Shown: piece after piece, positions 25,003-35,371 of the stretch
How positions within the stretch are numbered: position 1 is the first letter of the stretch
Layout of the letters: each line of letters begins with the position of its first letter
Assembly: GCF_900089775.1 (NCBI RefSeq)
Contig: NZ_FLOB01000011.1
Location: forward strand, 1-64,000
Length of the DNA: 64,000 bases
From: Marinomonas spartinae
GTDB lineage: Bacteria; Pseudomonadota; Gammaproteobacteria; Pseudomonadales; Marinomonadaceae
Direction of reading: 5' to 3'
Notes under the pieces: generated by a model
What the model saw: only the letters and a program-made list of their open reading frames with translations
What the model was told of the DNA's origin: nothing
The model's database searches: none
Translations under genes and position numbers: made by a program

Positions 25003-26460
25003 ATGGCACATCAGCAGCAATACATTCACGGTCGCTATTATGCATCCACCAGTGGAGAGCACTTCGATACCCTGAACCCTGCAACGGGTGAAGTGATCGC
25101 CACCATAGAGCATGCAGGCCAAGCAGAGCTTGATGCCGCCATTGCATCAGCAAAAGAAGGCCAGAAAGTATGGGCAGCGATGAGCCCTGTTGAACGCGGC
25201 CGTATTTTGAAAAGAGCCGCTGAACTACTACGTGAGCACAACGAAGAGCTGGCTCGTTTAGAAGTGCTAGACACGGGTAAACCACTTCAAGAAGCCATTT
25301 GTGTTGATATCGAAACCGGAGCGGATGTCATTGAGTATTACGCCGGACTAACCGATAAAATCCAAGGCGAATACCAAGACTTAGGAAACGGTAGCTTCTA
25401 CTACACACGTAAAGAGCCATTGGGCATCTGTGCGGGAATAGGCGCTTGGAACTACCCTATTCAAATTGCCTGTTGGAAATCTGGCCCAGCCTTGGCGGCG
25501 GGCAATGCAATGATCTTTAAACCATCAGAAGAAACCCCATTAACCGCCCTGAAACTGGCCGAAATCTATACGAAAGCAGGTTTGCCCGATGGTGTATTCA
25601 ATGTCCTCCAAGGGGATGCTCGTACTGGTCAGCTGATCACCAATCATCCTGAGATCGACAAGGTTTCCTTTACGGGGGAAGTCGGCACAGGTAAAAAAGT
25701 CATGTCAGCGTCAGCCCAGTCTCTAAAAGACGTGACCATGGAATTAGGCGGAAAGTCGCCGATGATCATCTTCCCAGACATGCCGATCGACCAAGCCGTT
25801 TCAGCCGCCATGTTGGCAAATTTTTATACACAAGGTGAAGTCTGCACCAACGGTACTCGAGTGTTTGTCCATGCAGACATACTAGACGCGTTCACCCAAG
25901 AGCTGAAAGCCCGAACTGAAGCCATGATCATTGGCAACCCAATGGACATGGAAACCCAAGTGGGCGCGTTGATCTCTAAAGATCACATGAAGAAAGTTCT
26001 TGGTTATATCGATGCGGCAAAAGAAGCCGGAGCCACCCTGCTGTGCGGCGGCTACCAAGTCACGGAAAATGGTCTAGAAAACGGAGCATTTGTTGCACCA
26101 ACCGTCTTCACGGATTGTACCGACGACATGCCACAAGTGCGTGACGAAATTTTTGGCCCTGTGATGTCCGTGCTGAGCTTCACCGATGAAGACGAGGTCA
26201 TCGCCCGTGCCAATGACACCGAATATGGCTTAGCCGCTGGCGTTTTCACCAAAGATATTGCTCGTGCCCATCGTGTGATTGCACAGATGCAAGCTGGTAT
26301 CTGCTGGATTAACTCATGGGGTGCCTCTCCTGCAGAAATGCCGGTTGGCGGCTATAAGAGTTCTGGGGTAGGACGTGAAAACGGTATTCAAACTCTATAC
26401 CACTATACCCAAACCAAGAGTGTCTTTGTGGATTTGAACGACATCCCCAACCCATACTAA
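25003..26460 (+). CDS. betB: Betaine-aldehyde dehydrogenase
   Basis: This 485-residue NAD(P)-dependent aldehyde dehydrogenase has [11 protein letters not shown] (general-base Glu) and the catalytic Cys in [13 protein letters not shown]. It oxidises betaine aldehyde to glycine betaine, the compatible solute. It is followed after 12 bases by betA with GGAGG between, so both steps from choline are made from one mRNA. High similarity to BetB-type enzymes and the betA neighbour leave little doubt. Confidence 0.95.
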   Translation: MAHQQQYIHGRYYASTSGEHFDTLNPATGEVIATIEHAGQAELDAAIASAKEGQKVWAAMSPVERGRILKRAAELLREHNEELARLEVLDTGKPLQEAICVDIETGADVIEYYAGLTDKIQGEYQDLGNGSFYYTRKEPLGICAGIGAWNYPIQIACWKSGPALAAGNAMIFKPSEETPLTALKLAEIYTKAGLPDGVFNVLQGDARTGQLITNHPEIDKVSFTGEVGTGKKVMSASAQSLKDVTMELGGKSPMIIFPDMPIDQAVSAAMLANFYTQGEVCTNGTRVFVHADILDAFTQELKARTEAMIIGNPMDMETQVGALISKDHMKKVLGYIDAAKEAGATLLCGGYQVTENGLENGAFVAPTVFTDCTDDMPQVRDEIFGPVMSVLSFTDEDEVIARANDTEYGLAAGVFTKDIARAHRVIAQMQAGICWINSWGASPAEMPVGGYKSSGVGRENGIQTLYHYTQTKSVFVDLNDIPNPY

Positions 26461-26472
26461 CCTGGAGGAAAA

Positions 26473-28140
26473 ATGGCAAACGAAATGTATGACTACATCA
26501 TCGTCGGCGCAGGCTCCGCAGGCTGTGTGCTGGCGGATCGCTTAACCGAAAGCGGCGACAACAAGGTTCTGCTATTGGAAATGGGCGGCTCTGATAAGAG
26601 CGTCTTCATCCAAATGCCAACCGCCTTATCGTACCCGATGAATACAGAAAAATACGCTTGGCAATTCCACACAGAAAAAGAACCCGGCCTGGACAACCGT
26701 GAGATGCATTGTCCTCGCGGTAAAGTCTTAGGTGGCTCCTCGTCCATTAATGGCATGGTCTATGTTCGAGGTCACGCTTGCGATTTTGACCAATGGGAAG
26801 AAAACGGTGCCAAAGGCTGGAATTACCAAGCCTGTCTGCCCTATTTTAAAAAAGCCGAAACTTGGTCCGGTGGAGCGGATTTATACCGTGGTGGCAATGG
26901 GCCATTGCATACCAACAACGGCAATGACATGACCTATAATCCGCTTTACCAAGCCTTTATCGAGGCTGGTGCCGAAGCAGGTTATGGCAAAACAGACGAT
27001 TACAATGGTCAACGCCAAGAAGGCTTTGGCCCCATGCACATGACGGTCAAAAACGGTGTGCGTGCTTCCACCTCAAATGTCTATCTGCGGCGCGCTCTAC
27101 AACGCCCCAATCTCACGCTAAAAACAGGTGTGTTGAGCCACAAAGTCATCTTTGAAGGCAAACAAGCAGTTGGTATCGAGTACAGTAAAGACGGCAACAC
27201 TCAACAGGTTCGCGCCAATAAAGAAGTCATCTTGTCAGCGGGTTCCGTTGGTTCTCCGCAATTGTTGCAGCTGTCTGGAGTGGGTCCAAAAGACGTGCTT
27301 GAAAAAGCGGGCGTACCATTGGTTCATGAGCTGCCTGGCGTCGGTGAAAACTTGCAAGACCACTTGGAAGTTTATTTCCAGTACTACTGCAAAAAACCGG
27401 TAACGCTAAACAGTAAGCTGGGCTTGATCAGCAAAGGGTTGATTGGTACTCGATGGATGCTATTTAAAACTGGGCTTGGGGCGACCAACCACTTTGAATC
27501 TTGCGGCTTTATTCGCTCTCGTGCTGGTCTTAAATGGCCAAACATTCAATACCACTTTTTACCAGCGGCCATGCGTTATGACGGCCAAGCAGCGGTAGAG
27601 GGCCATGGTTTCCAGGTTCATGTTGGCCCTAATAAACCTGAAAGTCGTGGCAAAGTATGGATTGAGTCTGCTGACCCTGCGGCCAAACCTCGCATCTTGT
27701 TCAACTACATCACTACCGAGCAGGACAAACAAGATTGGCGCGATACCATCCGTCTGACCCGTGAAATTCTGCAACAATCTGCCTTGGATGAATATCGTGG
27801 CGATGAAATTCAGCCAGGCATACATATTCAGAGCGATGCAGATATCGACCAATGGGTGAAAGAGAACGTGGAAAGCGCCTACCATCCCTCTTGTACCTGC
27901 AAAATGGGCGACGCGAATGACCCTATGGCGGTACTGGACGAAGCTTGTCGAGTGCGTGGCTTAGAGAACCTACGTGTGGTGGATTCCTCTATTTTCCCAA
28001 CCATCACTAACGGTAACCTAAACGCTCCGACGATTATGGTCGCGGAAAAAGCCGCGGATATGATTCTGGGCAGAGAGGCCTTACCCAGTTTGGATGCACC
28101 CGTTTGGATTCATCCAGAGTTTGAAAGCAAACAGCGCTAG
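26473..28140 (+). CDS. betA: Choline dehydrogenase
   Basis: This 555-residue GMC-family flavoprotein has the FAD motif [15 protein letters not shown] near residue 10, the GMC signature [18 protein letters not shown], the second signature [17 protein letters not shown], and the C-terminal [19 protein letters not shown]. It oxidises choline to betaine aldehyde at the membrane, passing electrons to the respiratory chain. It is the second gene of the betBA unit and is followed by a strong terminator. No choline transporter gene (betT) is within the window. Confidence 0.95.
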   Translation: MANEMYDYIIVGAGSAGCVLADRLTESGDNKVLLLEMGGSDKSVFIQMPTALSYPMNTEKYAWQFHTEKEPGLDNREMHCPRGKVLGGSSSINGMVYVRGHACDFDQWEENGAKGWNYQACLPYFKKAETWSGGADLYRGGNGPLHTNNGNDMTYNPLYQAFIEAGAEAGYGKTDDYNGQRQEGFGPMHMTVKNGVRASTSNVYLRRALQRPNLTLKTGVLSHKVIFEGKQAVGIEYSKDGNTQQVRANKEVILSAGSVGSPQLLQLSGVGPKDVLEKAGVPLVHELPGVGENLQDHLEVYFQYYCKKPVTLNSKLGLISKGLIGTRWMLFKTGLGATNHFESCGFIRSRAGLKWPNIQYHFLPAAMRYDGQAAVEGHGFQVHVGPNKPESRGKVWIESADPAAKPRILFNYITTEQDKQDWRDTIRLTREILQQSALDEYRGDEIQPGIHIQSDADIDQWVKENVESAYHPSCTCKMGDANDPMAVLDEACRVRGLENLRVVDSSIFPTITNGNLNAPTIMVAEKAADMILGREALPSLDAPVWIHPEFESKQR

Positions 28141-28158
28141 CGCTTTATTTGTCTAGAG

Positions 28159-28199
28159 AAAAAGAGGGAAGGTCACGTATGTGCACCTTCCCTCTTTTT
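28159..28199. terminator. Bidirectional intrinsic terminator between betA and the chemoreceptor gene
   Basis: Arms AAAAAGAGGGAAGGT (28159-28173) and ACCTTCCCTCTTTTT (28185-28199) are exact complements over 15 bp with an 11-base loop, giving A and T tracts on either side. It serves betBA on the plus strand and the chemoreceptor on the minus strand. Confidence 0.92.
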
Positions 28200-28218
28200 G
28201 ATAGCAAAGACTTACCTG

Positions 28219-30471
28219 TTAAGATTTAAGCTTAAAGCGCATCACCAAATCATTCAGCTCCGTCGATAACTGAGCAATTTGCTCACTGGACTTAGATATT
28301 TCAAGAACCGCTTGTTCATTCTGTGCCGACGCCTCGTTGACGACTTCAAGGTTTTGGCTGATGTCATTTGCTACTTGACTTTGCTGCTGGGAACTACTGG
28401 CCACTTGAATGGTCATGTTATCCACTTGATCCACATAGAACACGGCCTGTTGCAGTGTCTCTACGGTTTGCGTTGCTTGCCTTGAAACCACCTCCGCTTG
28501 CTCAACATTGTTGTTAAGTACCGTTTGAGACTCACGAGCCCCTTGCTGTAAAGCAGTAATAATAGTAGCGATATGCTCAGTTTGCTCTTGGGTATTTTGA
28601 GCCAACGTACGCACTTCATCTGCCACAACCGCAAAACCTCGACCAGATTCCCCTGCTCTGGCGGCTTCGATCGCTGCATTCAGCGCCAGTAAATTTGTCT
28701 GATCTGAAATGCCTTGAATACTGGTGATCACAGCGGAGATATCATCCGTACGAAGATTTAACTCATCCATACTTTTTTGTGACACGCGCAACCCTGCCGC
28801 CACGTCACTCATTTGTTTGGATGCTTGCTGCACCGCTTCCACACTGTCATTGACATACTGCTTTGCTTGGTGAGTGTTTTGCGCCGCTTCTTGGATTGTG
28901 CTATCGACTTGGGTAACGGAAACGGACATTTCACTCATTGCCGTCGCCACTTGTGCCATATTTGAATGTTGGCTTTGGATATTCGCACTGGCTTGCTCAG
29001 AAATGGCAGCCAGTTCTTGCGAGGTGGCGGCTTGAGTATCTACCCCATTACGAATCCCCCATACCAACTGATGAAGGTTATGGGACATAGTCCGCATGGC
29101 ACCATATACACTCTGTGCTTTCACCTTTTCTTGAAACTCTAGTGTTAAGTCCCCATCCGCAATACGTTCAGCAATTCTCTGCATTTCCTTGGGCTCTGCC
29201 CCCAGTGGATCTAACACCATTCGCACCATTTTAATGGCAATCAATACCACTACAATAATGAGCGCCCCAATCACCAGAAACACCACTGTCATCAGCTTAT
29301 TCACATTCGCTAATGCTTCGGCTTTATCCATTTCCGCAATCAAAACCCATTTCAGTCCGTCCATCGTCAAAGGGGTAAAGGCAGATAACACCAAACCACC
29401 TGTATAGTCTTTTATCATGGCTATCGCTGTTTCACCCTGTAAGCCACGCTTTACAGCATCCGTCTCCACCAAGCCTTTGTCACCATTTTTAAATGACGCC
29501 TCAATGGAGTGATTAATAGGGTCTAAAAAGGAGTCCGAGCGCATACGCCCATCACTGCCCACCAAATAGGTTTCACCCGTTTCCCCCAAACCGGATCGCT
29601 GTTTCATTAAGGCATTTAGTTGATCAATCGGAAACTGAGCCACCAACACGCCCAAACGTTGACCATTATCGCCAATAATAGGCGTCGCAATAAATCCTGC
29701 GGGGGCATCATAGGAAGGCAAATATAAGGTGAAATCACTAAAGATTCGTGTCCCTTGCGGCGCCTTTAAGGCGGCATTAAATGCAGCGGCTAAACCGCTC
29801 GTTTTATATGGTCCTTTGGTTAACGAGGTCGCAAAATCCACTTCCTTATAAACCGTGTAAACAATATCCCCTTGTGGATTGATTAAAAACAAATCATAAA
29901 AGCCGAACAGCTTTTGTACATAGGAGTAATAAGGGTGTATTTGAGCATGCAGCTTATCATAGGGAAAATTCGTATCCGGCATGGACATAGCATCTTTTTT
30001 CCCCACTGCATTCGGGTTGTTCACAATATAACTGTATTGCATTAATACACTGTTATCAGATAGTTGACTCAAAATAGACGACATGGTCGGGATAGCTGTT
30101 TTATTGGAAGCATTTTTCTCAAGGGGGGGTAGGAGATTCTGTTGATAGAAGGCTAAAAGCGCCTGACGAGCCTCGGCAGCAGTAGGTAAACGCCCTGCAG
30201 CGGCGGCTTGAAAAGACTCAAACGCCTGACTCAGGCTCGTCATGTATTGATGAGTTTCTGGACTACGAGCCAAAGCAGATACTTCATTTTCTAGCCCATT
30301 CAAGTATTCCTGTACGGCTTCTTTTTTCGTATCACGTACAGTAGATAATTGGTTATAGGCCATATTGAGCATGGAGGAAGACGAAATATAAAATGCAATA
30401 CCAGTCACGATTAACGCAGGAATCAGTCCTACCAACATCAAAATAATAAGAACTTGTTTTTTAAATGTCAT
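28219..30471 (-). CDS. Methyl-accepting chemotaxis protein with large periplasmic sensor
   Basis: About 750 residues: an N-terminal membrane helix ([18 protein letters not shown]), a long periplasmic Cache-type sensor (about 35-385), a second helix ([21 protein letters not shown]), a HAMP segment and a cytoplasmic signalling domain with the conserved hairpin tip ([34 protein letters not shown]). It should couple a ligand to CheA/CheW. I chose the ATG with AAGG 9 bases upstream; another ATG lies three codons earlier. Its place beside betBA, sharing a terminator, hints at a choline- or betaine-like ligand, but that is only suggestive. No C-terminal CheR-tethering pentapeptide is seen. Confidence 0.92.
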   Translation of the reverse strand: MTFKKQVLIILMLVGLIPALIVTGIAFYISSSSMLNMAYNQLSTVRDTKKEAVQEYLNGLENEVSALARSPETHQYMTSLSQAFESFQAAAAGRLPTAAEARQALLAFYQQNLLPPLEKNASNKTAIPTMSSILSQLSDNSVLMQYSYIVNNPNAVGKKDAMSMPDTNFPYDKLHAQIHPYYSYVQKLFGFYDLFLINPQGDIVYTVYKEVDFATSLTKGPYKTSGLAAAFNAALKAPQGTRIFSDFTLYLPSYDAPAGFIATPIIGDNGQRLGVLVAQFPIDQLNALMKQRSGLGETGETYLVGSDGRMRSDSFLDPINHSIEASFKNGDKGLVETDAVKRGLQGETAIAMIKDYTGGLVLSAFTPLTMDGLKWVLIAEMDKAEALANVNKLMTVVFLVIGALIIVVVLIAIKMVRMVLDPLGAEPKEMQRIAERIADGDLTLEFQEKVKAQSVYGAMRTMSHNLHQLVWGIRNGVDTQAATSQELAAISEQASANIQSQHSNMAQVATAMSEMSVSVTQVDSTIQEAAQNTHQAKQYVNDSVEAVQQASKQMSDVAAGLRVSQKSMDELNLRTDDISAVITSIQGISDQTNLLALNAAIEAARAGESGRGFAVVADEVRTLAQNTQEQTEHIATIITALQQGARESQTVLNNNVEQAEVVSRQATQTVETLQQAVFYVDQVDNMTIQVASSSQQQSQVANDISQNLEVVNEASAQNEQAVLEISKSSEQIAQLSTELNDLVMRFKLKS

Positions 30472-30743
30472 ATTCGACATCCTTGTTATTGTAAACTGAA
30501 ATAACCTCTACCGACCTAATCAAACAAAAACAAAGGCCAATTCATCACGCATACAGTTTTAACTTAGACCATTTTTTCGTTTTATAAAGCTAAAATATAA
30601 TCTTGAATAGCTCTCGCTACGATTATTAAGCGGACTTATACCTACCTTCCTTAACCGAGTGAAACATATTGTTGCATGGTCGGCTTTGACCCACTGCTTA
30701 GTCATCACCTACACTGCTAGTATTTGTATGAAAGTGATTTAGT

Positions 30744-31322
30744 ATGAGAAATCCGTTAATAGGCCCGATACTCAGCATATTGCGAGACCATCCCCAAGGG
30801 GTTGGCGAGTTTTATATTCTGAAAAACCTTAGAGAGCAGGTACCGGAATTACATCACTTAGCTGACGACCCCAATCTACAGTTGTTCCGTCAACACTTTT
30901 TGATCATGAATGCCTTATACCAACTACAAACGAATTTATGGCAAGAAGAGTCATTGACACTGTCGATCAACGCCATGCACATTCGCCTAATGGCAAATCA
31001 TGATAGGTCCATCTCCTCAAGCCAAGATGTGAGTGATAGCGTCGATGCCAAGCTTGCCGCTTATTACCTTGATTGGAGTGAGTACGAAAAAACCAGTGAA
31101 GACGATGTTATGCGCCTTTTGGATAGCTTTTATAATGGTATTAATAACCTAGATAACAAAGCTGCGGCACTAGAAATACTGCATATTGACAATAAAAACC
31201 CGACGAAAGAAGAAATCAAAAGACAATATCGAAAGCTAGCCCATCAAGCTCACCCAGATCGTGGTGGCGATACGGAACAGTTTATTTCGTTAAGGCAGGC
31301 CTACGAGTGTCTTATCTACTGA
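30744..31322 (+). CDS. DnaJ-related protein with C-terminal J domain
   Basis: This 192-residue protein has an N-terminal DnaJ-related domain (LIGPILSILRDHPQGVGEFY, LREQVPELHHL) and a C-terminal J domain with the Hsp70-stimulating HPD motif in LAHQAHPDRGGDTEQF. It probably recruits DnaK to a specific client; the client is not known. It is a known two-part family in gammaproteobacteria. The gene is monocistronic and is followed after 12 bases by a MITE-like repeat. Confidence 0.88.
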   Translation: MRNPLIGPILSILRDHPQGVGEFYILKNLREQVPELHHLADDPNLQLFRQHFLIMNALYQLQTNLWQEESLTLSINAMHIRLMANHDRSISSSQDVSDSVDAKLAAYYLDWSEYEKTSEDDVMRLLDSFYNGINNLDNKAAALEILHIDNKNPTKEEIKRQYRKLAHQAHPDRGGDTEQFISLRQAYECLIY

Positions 31323-31628
31323 CAGATATTATGTGAGACCTTTTCATGATGTCACGAGCGACGCCAAAACACGGCAAAAACAGACGAGAAAGCGGAGTTT
31401 ATCGCGATAAATGAGCATTTTGAGTCTGTTTTTAACAAAGTATTGGCAAGCGCAGTAGTCGTGTAAAAGTCTCTATGTACTGACAAAGTAGCGTTAACTC
31501 TCTCTAGCATTCAAAGAGTGTGAGATAAAAGTGTAAACCCTATTGTTTAGATGACTAACAAGCATCAAGATGACCGCTTACTGGTAGCGATCTAAGGAAG
31601 CTACGTTTTACTCAAAAATCATAAGATA
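31323..31628. other. Intergenic stretch carrying a MITE-like element and the mltA promoter region
   Basis: About half of these bases are the repeat at 31335-31473; the rest is AT-rich leader of mltA. No open frame with a ribosome site is present. Confidence 0.6.
31335..31473. mobile_element. MITE-like palindromic element, longer form (139 bp)
   Basis: The ends GAGACCTTTTCATGA and TCGTGTAAAAGTCTC form an imperfect terminal inverted repeat. The 5 bases TATGT flank both sides, as for a target duplication. The interior has a second inverted repeat (AAAAACAGAC ... GTCTGTTTTT) and no open frame. Its outer parts match the element at 38210-38276 closely, which lacks the interior: the deletion falls between two GGCAA repeats. 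It looks like a non-autonomous relic of an insertion sequence whose transposase is not in this window. Confidence 0.7.
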
Positions 31629-31634
31629 TTGGTT

Positions 31635-32894
31635 ATGCTGTCAATTTTTCCATTATATTTTTCGCTTTACTCAGACGCTGTAAAAACAGTATGCAAAACC
31701 CTCGGCATATTTTCCGTCATTACGCTAGCTGGCTGTAGCCAACTTGAAATCGATCAATCCAATGCCTTTGATAATAATGGCCGCGATAAAAATGGCTTAA
31801 AACGCGATACGCTCTATTTAAAAGAAAGCTTACCACCTGGCTTACCCTATCCCGATGCCATTTTTGAGAAGGGGCTCAAACAGCAAGAAACCTACTTAGC
31901 CCGATTACCTAAAAAGACCGACTATCACTTAGATAACACCACAGTGAGTGTGGATCAGCTGAAAACTGTCACTCAAGAAATCCAACACTGGCTCACCAAC
32001 CCAAAATACTTTCCCAAACTAGAAGCCTTACAGCTGGCAGGGCAGGATCAACGAGGTAATGTCCAGATAACAGGCTATTATGTGCCCATTATTGAGGTAC
32101 GCCGCAAGCCAGACAGTCTGTATCGTTACCCCTTATATCGTAAACCACCCAAGACCGATGCCAATGGCCAATTACCCACTCGCGAGCAAATTGATTTTGA
32201 AGGGGCTTTAAAAGGTCAGGGTCTAGAAATTGCTTACAGCAAAAGTTTAGTGGATAACTTTTTCCTGCAAGTTCAAGGCTCTGGTGTGGTGGAATTTAAA
32301 AATGGCAAACGAGAACTGCTCTCTTGGGGTGGCGTCAATGGGCGCGCCTATCGAAGCCTTGGCAAGGAATTAATCGAGCGCGGAGAAATTGATAAAGCCA
32401 AGATCTCCGCACAAAGTATTCGCCAGTGGCTAAAAGCTCACCCTGATCAGGTCCGCGAACTGCTCTCTACCAATGAGAGCTACTTGTTTTTTTCTGAAGG
32501 ACAACCCGATCCAATTGGTGCTGCCAATGTTCCGTTAACACCGCTTTATTCTGTTGCCGTTGATCCAGCCGTGATTCCACTGGGTTCGATTCTATTGGGA
32601 GAGCTGCCTAAATTGGATAAGAAAGGCAACCTCATCGGCCACGAATATCATTTACTGTTAGCGCAAGACAAAGGCGGGGCCATCAAGGGCCCAGGTCATA
32701 TCGATTGGTATCAAGGTATCGGCAAAGAAGCCCAAATTCACGCAGGGCAACTCAAGCACTTTGGCAAAATATGGCTGTTACTGCCAAGACAGAAAGAAAT
32801 AATCGAAAAAGCAGCGACAGACACACCCGTTACAAGCCAAGTCGCCACCAACAGCAATACATCCAATCAAGCTACGCCAGTAGTGAAAAAATAG
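31635..32894 (+). CDS. mltA: Membrane-bound lytic murein transglycosylase A
   Basis: The 419-residue protein is a lipoprotein (signal ending TLAGCSQ; lipidated Cys near residue 34) with an MltA domain (about 110-270; QITGYYVPIIEVRRKP, FLQVQGSGVVEF) and a C-terminal 3D domain with the catalytic Asp region AQDKGGAIKGPGHIDWYQG. It cleaves peptidoglycan glycan strands to 1,6-anhydro ends at the outer membrane. The start is taken as ATG 31635; TTG 31629 is possible. The 30-residue Thr/Ser-rich tail after the catalytic domain is not typical of E. coli MltA. Confidence 0.93.
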   Translation: MLSIFPLYFSLYSDAVKTVCKTLGIFSVITLAGCSQLEIDQSNAFDNNGRDKNGLKRDTLYLKESLPPGLPYPDAIFEKGLKQQETYLARLPKKTDYHLDNTTVSVDQLKTVTQEIQHWLTNPKYFPKLEALQLAGQDQRGNVQITGYYVPIIEVRRKPDSLYRYPLYRKPPKTDANGQLPTREQIDFEGALKGQGLEIAYSKSLVDNFFLQVQGSGVVEFKNGKRELLSWGGVNGRAYRSLGKELIERGEIDKAKISAQSIRQWLKAHPDQVRELLSTNESYLFFSEGQPDPIGAANVPLTPLYSVAVDPAVIPLGSILLGELPKLDKKGNLIGHEYHLLLAQDKGGAIKGPGHIDWYQGIGKEAQIHAGQLKHFGKIWLLLPRQKEIIEKAATDTPVTSQVATNSNTSNQATPVVKK

Positions 32895-32901
32895 TGCGTA
32901 A

Positions 32902-32925
32902 AAGGGGCGATATCATAGGCCCCTT
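32902..32925. terminator. Hairpin between convergent mltA and ROK regulator genes
   Basis: AAGGGGC (32902-32908) pairs with GCCCCTT (32919-32925) with a 10-base loop, and the flanking GTGC/GCAC extends the stem. It lies 8 bases after the mltA stop, in the right place to end both convergent transcripts, though the T-run is short. Confidence 0.6.
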
Positions 32926-32948
32926 AGCACTCACATCCGTACACCCCC

Positions 32949-34073
32949 TTATTTACGAAAAAAGGTTTGCCTCAACGGTTGAAGGGCAGCCCCTAATGTT
33001 GCGGAATCGCCTTTTAATTCACTAACGATCATCTGGGGCCAAACAGAAATATCTTGTGATGAGGTCATCCCACACCGCTCCAAAGAGTCCAATAACATAT
33101 GGGCAAGCGACTTGGGAATTTCTCCACCCAATACAATTGCATCAGGGTCAATCACACCACGTAACGCATTGATAGCACGTAAAAAATACGGCGTGGTTTG
33201 TTCAACCCACTCAGCAACCCCAGGCCATGTGGGATCAAACTGCGTCTTCAGTTTCGCCACTGATGGCACATCAATCCCCTGCCGAGCCAGCGCTTTTATC
33301 AACATAGACAATGCTGGGCGCTGCGGGGCCTCTTCCGTTGTAAAAATACGGCCAATCTCCCCAGCATTCCCATAGGCGCCAAAAAATGGCTCACCATCAA
33401 TCACAATACCGCCACCAAAACCAAAGTTAAACGATAAATAGCCAAAGGTCTGATAGGTCAACCCCGCACCGTGAAATGCCTCTCCAATCGCACCAGTCGT
33501 CGCATTATTGATCAAAATAACGGGCCACCCCAATAGTGCTTCCAGCTCTGCTTGAAGATCCACCCCAGACCAATCAAACAGTGGATCAGGTGGACGAATG
33601 TGCCCTTTTTCTTTGATAAAATACCCCGTCATGGCAAAACCAACCCCAACAATACGACTCTCAATAGAAGGGTTCTGTTGACACCACCGCTCAAGCAAGG
33701 CTTTTAACCAGGCTTGTGTCTCAAGACGCTTAACTGGAGCAAAAGGAATGTTTTCCTCCAACAGGGTTTCGCCACAGAAATTCACCAAACTCACCGACAT
33801 ATCATCGGTGTTGAGCGACACACCGATACTAAAAAATGCCTCAGGGTTAAGGCTCACGTGTGGGCTTGGCTGGCCCCGTCCCTGAATAATAGGCTCACCA
33901 AGCTGTAAAAACTCAAGCTTAACTAAATGATCAATGATGCGGTGAACCGATTGTTGCGTAAGATTGGTTTGTCCTGCTATGGCAGAGCGTGCAAGGCCTT
34001 TCGAGCGACGCACTATGTCTAAAATCATGCGTTCGTTGGCTGATACTGTCTGTTCTTTTTCTATTTCATTCAT
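32949..34073 (-). CDS. ROK-family transcriptional regulator
   Basis: The 374-residue protein has an N-terminal MarR-like winged helix (RSAIAGQTNLTQQSVHRIID, about 31-50) and a C-terminal ROK actin-like domain (GVSLNTDDMSVSLVN, FNFGFGGGIVIDGEPFFGAY, GNAGEIGRI). The ROK zinc motif CxCGxxGC is absent, and the kinase Asp is lost (INNATTGAIGE instead of NDxN), so it should act only as a sugar-responsive repressor, not as a kinase. It is divergent from the ABC importer operon; TTAGTAT half-sites lie between. The natural ligand is unknown. Confidence 0.88.
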   Translation of the reverse strand: MNEIEKEQTVSANERMILDIVRRSKGLARSAIAGQTNLTQQSVHRIIDHLVKLEFLQLGEPIIQGRGQPSPHVSLNPEAFFSIGVSLNTDDMSVSLVNFCGETLLEENIPFAPVKRLETQAWLKALLERWCQQNPSIESRIVGVGFAMTGYFIKEKGHIRPPDPLFDWSGVDLQAELEALLGWPVILINNATTGAIGEAFHGAGLTYQTFGYLSFNFGFGGGIVIDGEPFFGAYGNAGEIGRIFTTEEAPQRPALSMLIKALARQGIDVPSVAKLKTQFDPTWPGVAEWVEQTTPYFLRAINALRGVIDPDAIVLGGEIPKSLAHMLLDSLERCGMTSSQDISVWPQMIVSELKGDSATLGAALQPLRQTFFRK

Positions 34074-34121
34074 CTAATAGCGTTTTTCCCTTAGTCATTG
34101 TCCTTTTCATAATTTACCGAC

Positions 34122-34153
34122 TTAGTATCGAGAAAACAAATACTAAACTTAGT
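34122..34153. promoter_or_regulatory. Cluster of TTAGTAT-type half-sites, probable ROK operator
   Basis: TTAGTAT (34122-34128) and ATACTAA (34140-34146) form a 7-bp inverted repeat with an 11-base spacer, and ACTAAACTTAGT (34142-34153) adds an overlapping repeat. They lie between the divergent ROK regulator and ABC operon. Assignment to the ROK protein is inferred from position. Confidence 0.5.
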
Positions 34154-34253
34154 TTGTAATAATATTGCCACATTAGTACTCTATAAGTGTATTAATAAGG
34201 CTTGGTTGAAAATCAACCTGAGCTAAACCAACAAGAAACAATACGAGAATGTC

Positions 34254-35369
34254 ATGACTAGCGTACTAATTGACTCAGTGAACGTCAGGTTTGGTGACTT
34301 TGAGGCCCTTCGCAACATTTCTTTAAACATTGATAGCGGTACATTTGTCACCTTGCTTGGACCATCGGGCTGTGGCAAAACCACCTTGCTCAAAACCATT
34401 GCAGGCTTTACCCCGTTGTCTTCAGGAAAAATGCTCATCGGGGGCAAAGAAACCCATAACCTGCCACCGGAGAAAAGAGACACAGCCATGTGTTTTCAAT
34501 CTTACGCCCTCTTTCCCCACCTCTCTGTTGCCAATAATCTACTCTTTGGACCCAAACAAAAAAAGCTTTCAAAGCAAGACCAAGCCACACGACTACAAGA
34601 CATTGCCTCACAGGTCTCGCTCACCTCTCAACTGGATAAATTCCCTCCGGAATTGTCTGGAGGTCAACAGCAGCGGGTTGCCTTAGGGCGGGCGCTCGCC
34701 ATTCAGCCTGGCATCATGCTATTCGACGAACCGTTATCAAACCTTGATGCAAAATTACGAGATTCAGTGCGTTTTGAGATCCGCCAATTACAAAAACAAC
34801 AAGGTTTTACTGCGATCTATGTCACCCATGACCAAGCCGAAGCGTTGGCCATGTCGGACATTGTTGTCGTCATGAACAAGGGTGCCATTGAGCAAATAGG
34901 CTCACCAAACGACATTTATCATCGTCCGATTAATCGCTTTGTGGCCGACTTTGTTGGTGCCGCGAACATTCTTCCAGCCCAAGTACTAGAACAACATGGC
35001 AACCTTTACCGGGTACAAACAGCACTTGGCCAGTTACAGGTTCAATCGGATCAAGCCCCTATTGCCAAACAAACGTATATCTTCTGGCGACCAGAGGATA
35101 TGTGCTTTGACGGTGCAAACACCAGTCCTAATGGGCAAGACAATATTTTTGAGTCACGCATTATTGCCAAAACGTTTCTCGGCAATATTACCGAGTGCCT
35201 CCTTGACCCACTTCCCCACTCTCACGATGATGCCAACACCGCCCTAACCTGTGATAAAAAACCCAGTATTAGAATTCAAAACCTGGGTTTTCAACGTGCC
35301 GAGGAAGGTGAGCAAGTTATTATTAGAGTTCCTTCGTCGAACATTCGATTTCTGGCGGAGGCATTTTAA
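34254..35369 (+). CDS. ABC transporter ATP-binding protein (PotA/FbpC-like)
   Basis: The 371-residue ATPase has Walker A GPSGCGKTT (about 36-44), signature LSGGQQQRVALGRAL, Walker B IMLFDEPLSNLDA and a C-terminal TOBE-type regulatory domain (about 240-365), typical of iron/spermidine/glycerol-phosphate importers. It energises uptake through the two permeases that follow. It is the first gene of a five-gene unit divergent from the ROK regulator. The next gene starts 2 bases after the stop. Confidence 0.92.
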   Translation: MTSVLIDSVNVRFGDFEALRNISLNIDSGTFVTLLGPSGCGKTTLLKTIAGFTPLSSGKMLIGGKETHNLPPEKRDTAMCFQSYALFPHLSVANNLLFGPKQKKLSKQDQATRLQDIASQVSLTSQLDKFPPELSGGQQQRVALGRALAIQPGIMLFDEPLSNLDAKLRDSVRFEIRQLQKQQGFTAIYVTHDQAEALAMSDIVVVMNKGAIEQIGSPNDIYHRPINRFVADFVGAANILPAQVLEQHGNLYRVQTALGQLQVQSDQAPIAKQTYIFWRPEDMCFDGANTSPNGQDNIFESRIIAKTFLGNITECLLDPLPHSHDDANTALTCDKKPSIRIQNLGFQRAEEGEQVIIRVPSSNIRFLAEAF

Positions 35370-35371
35370 AC

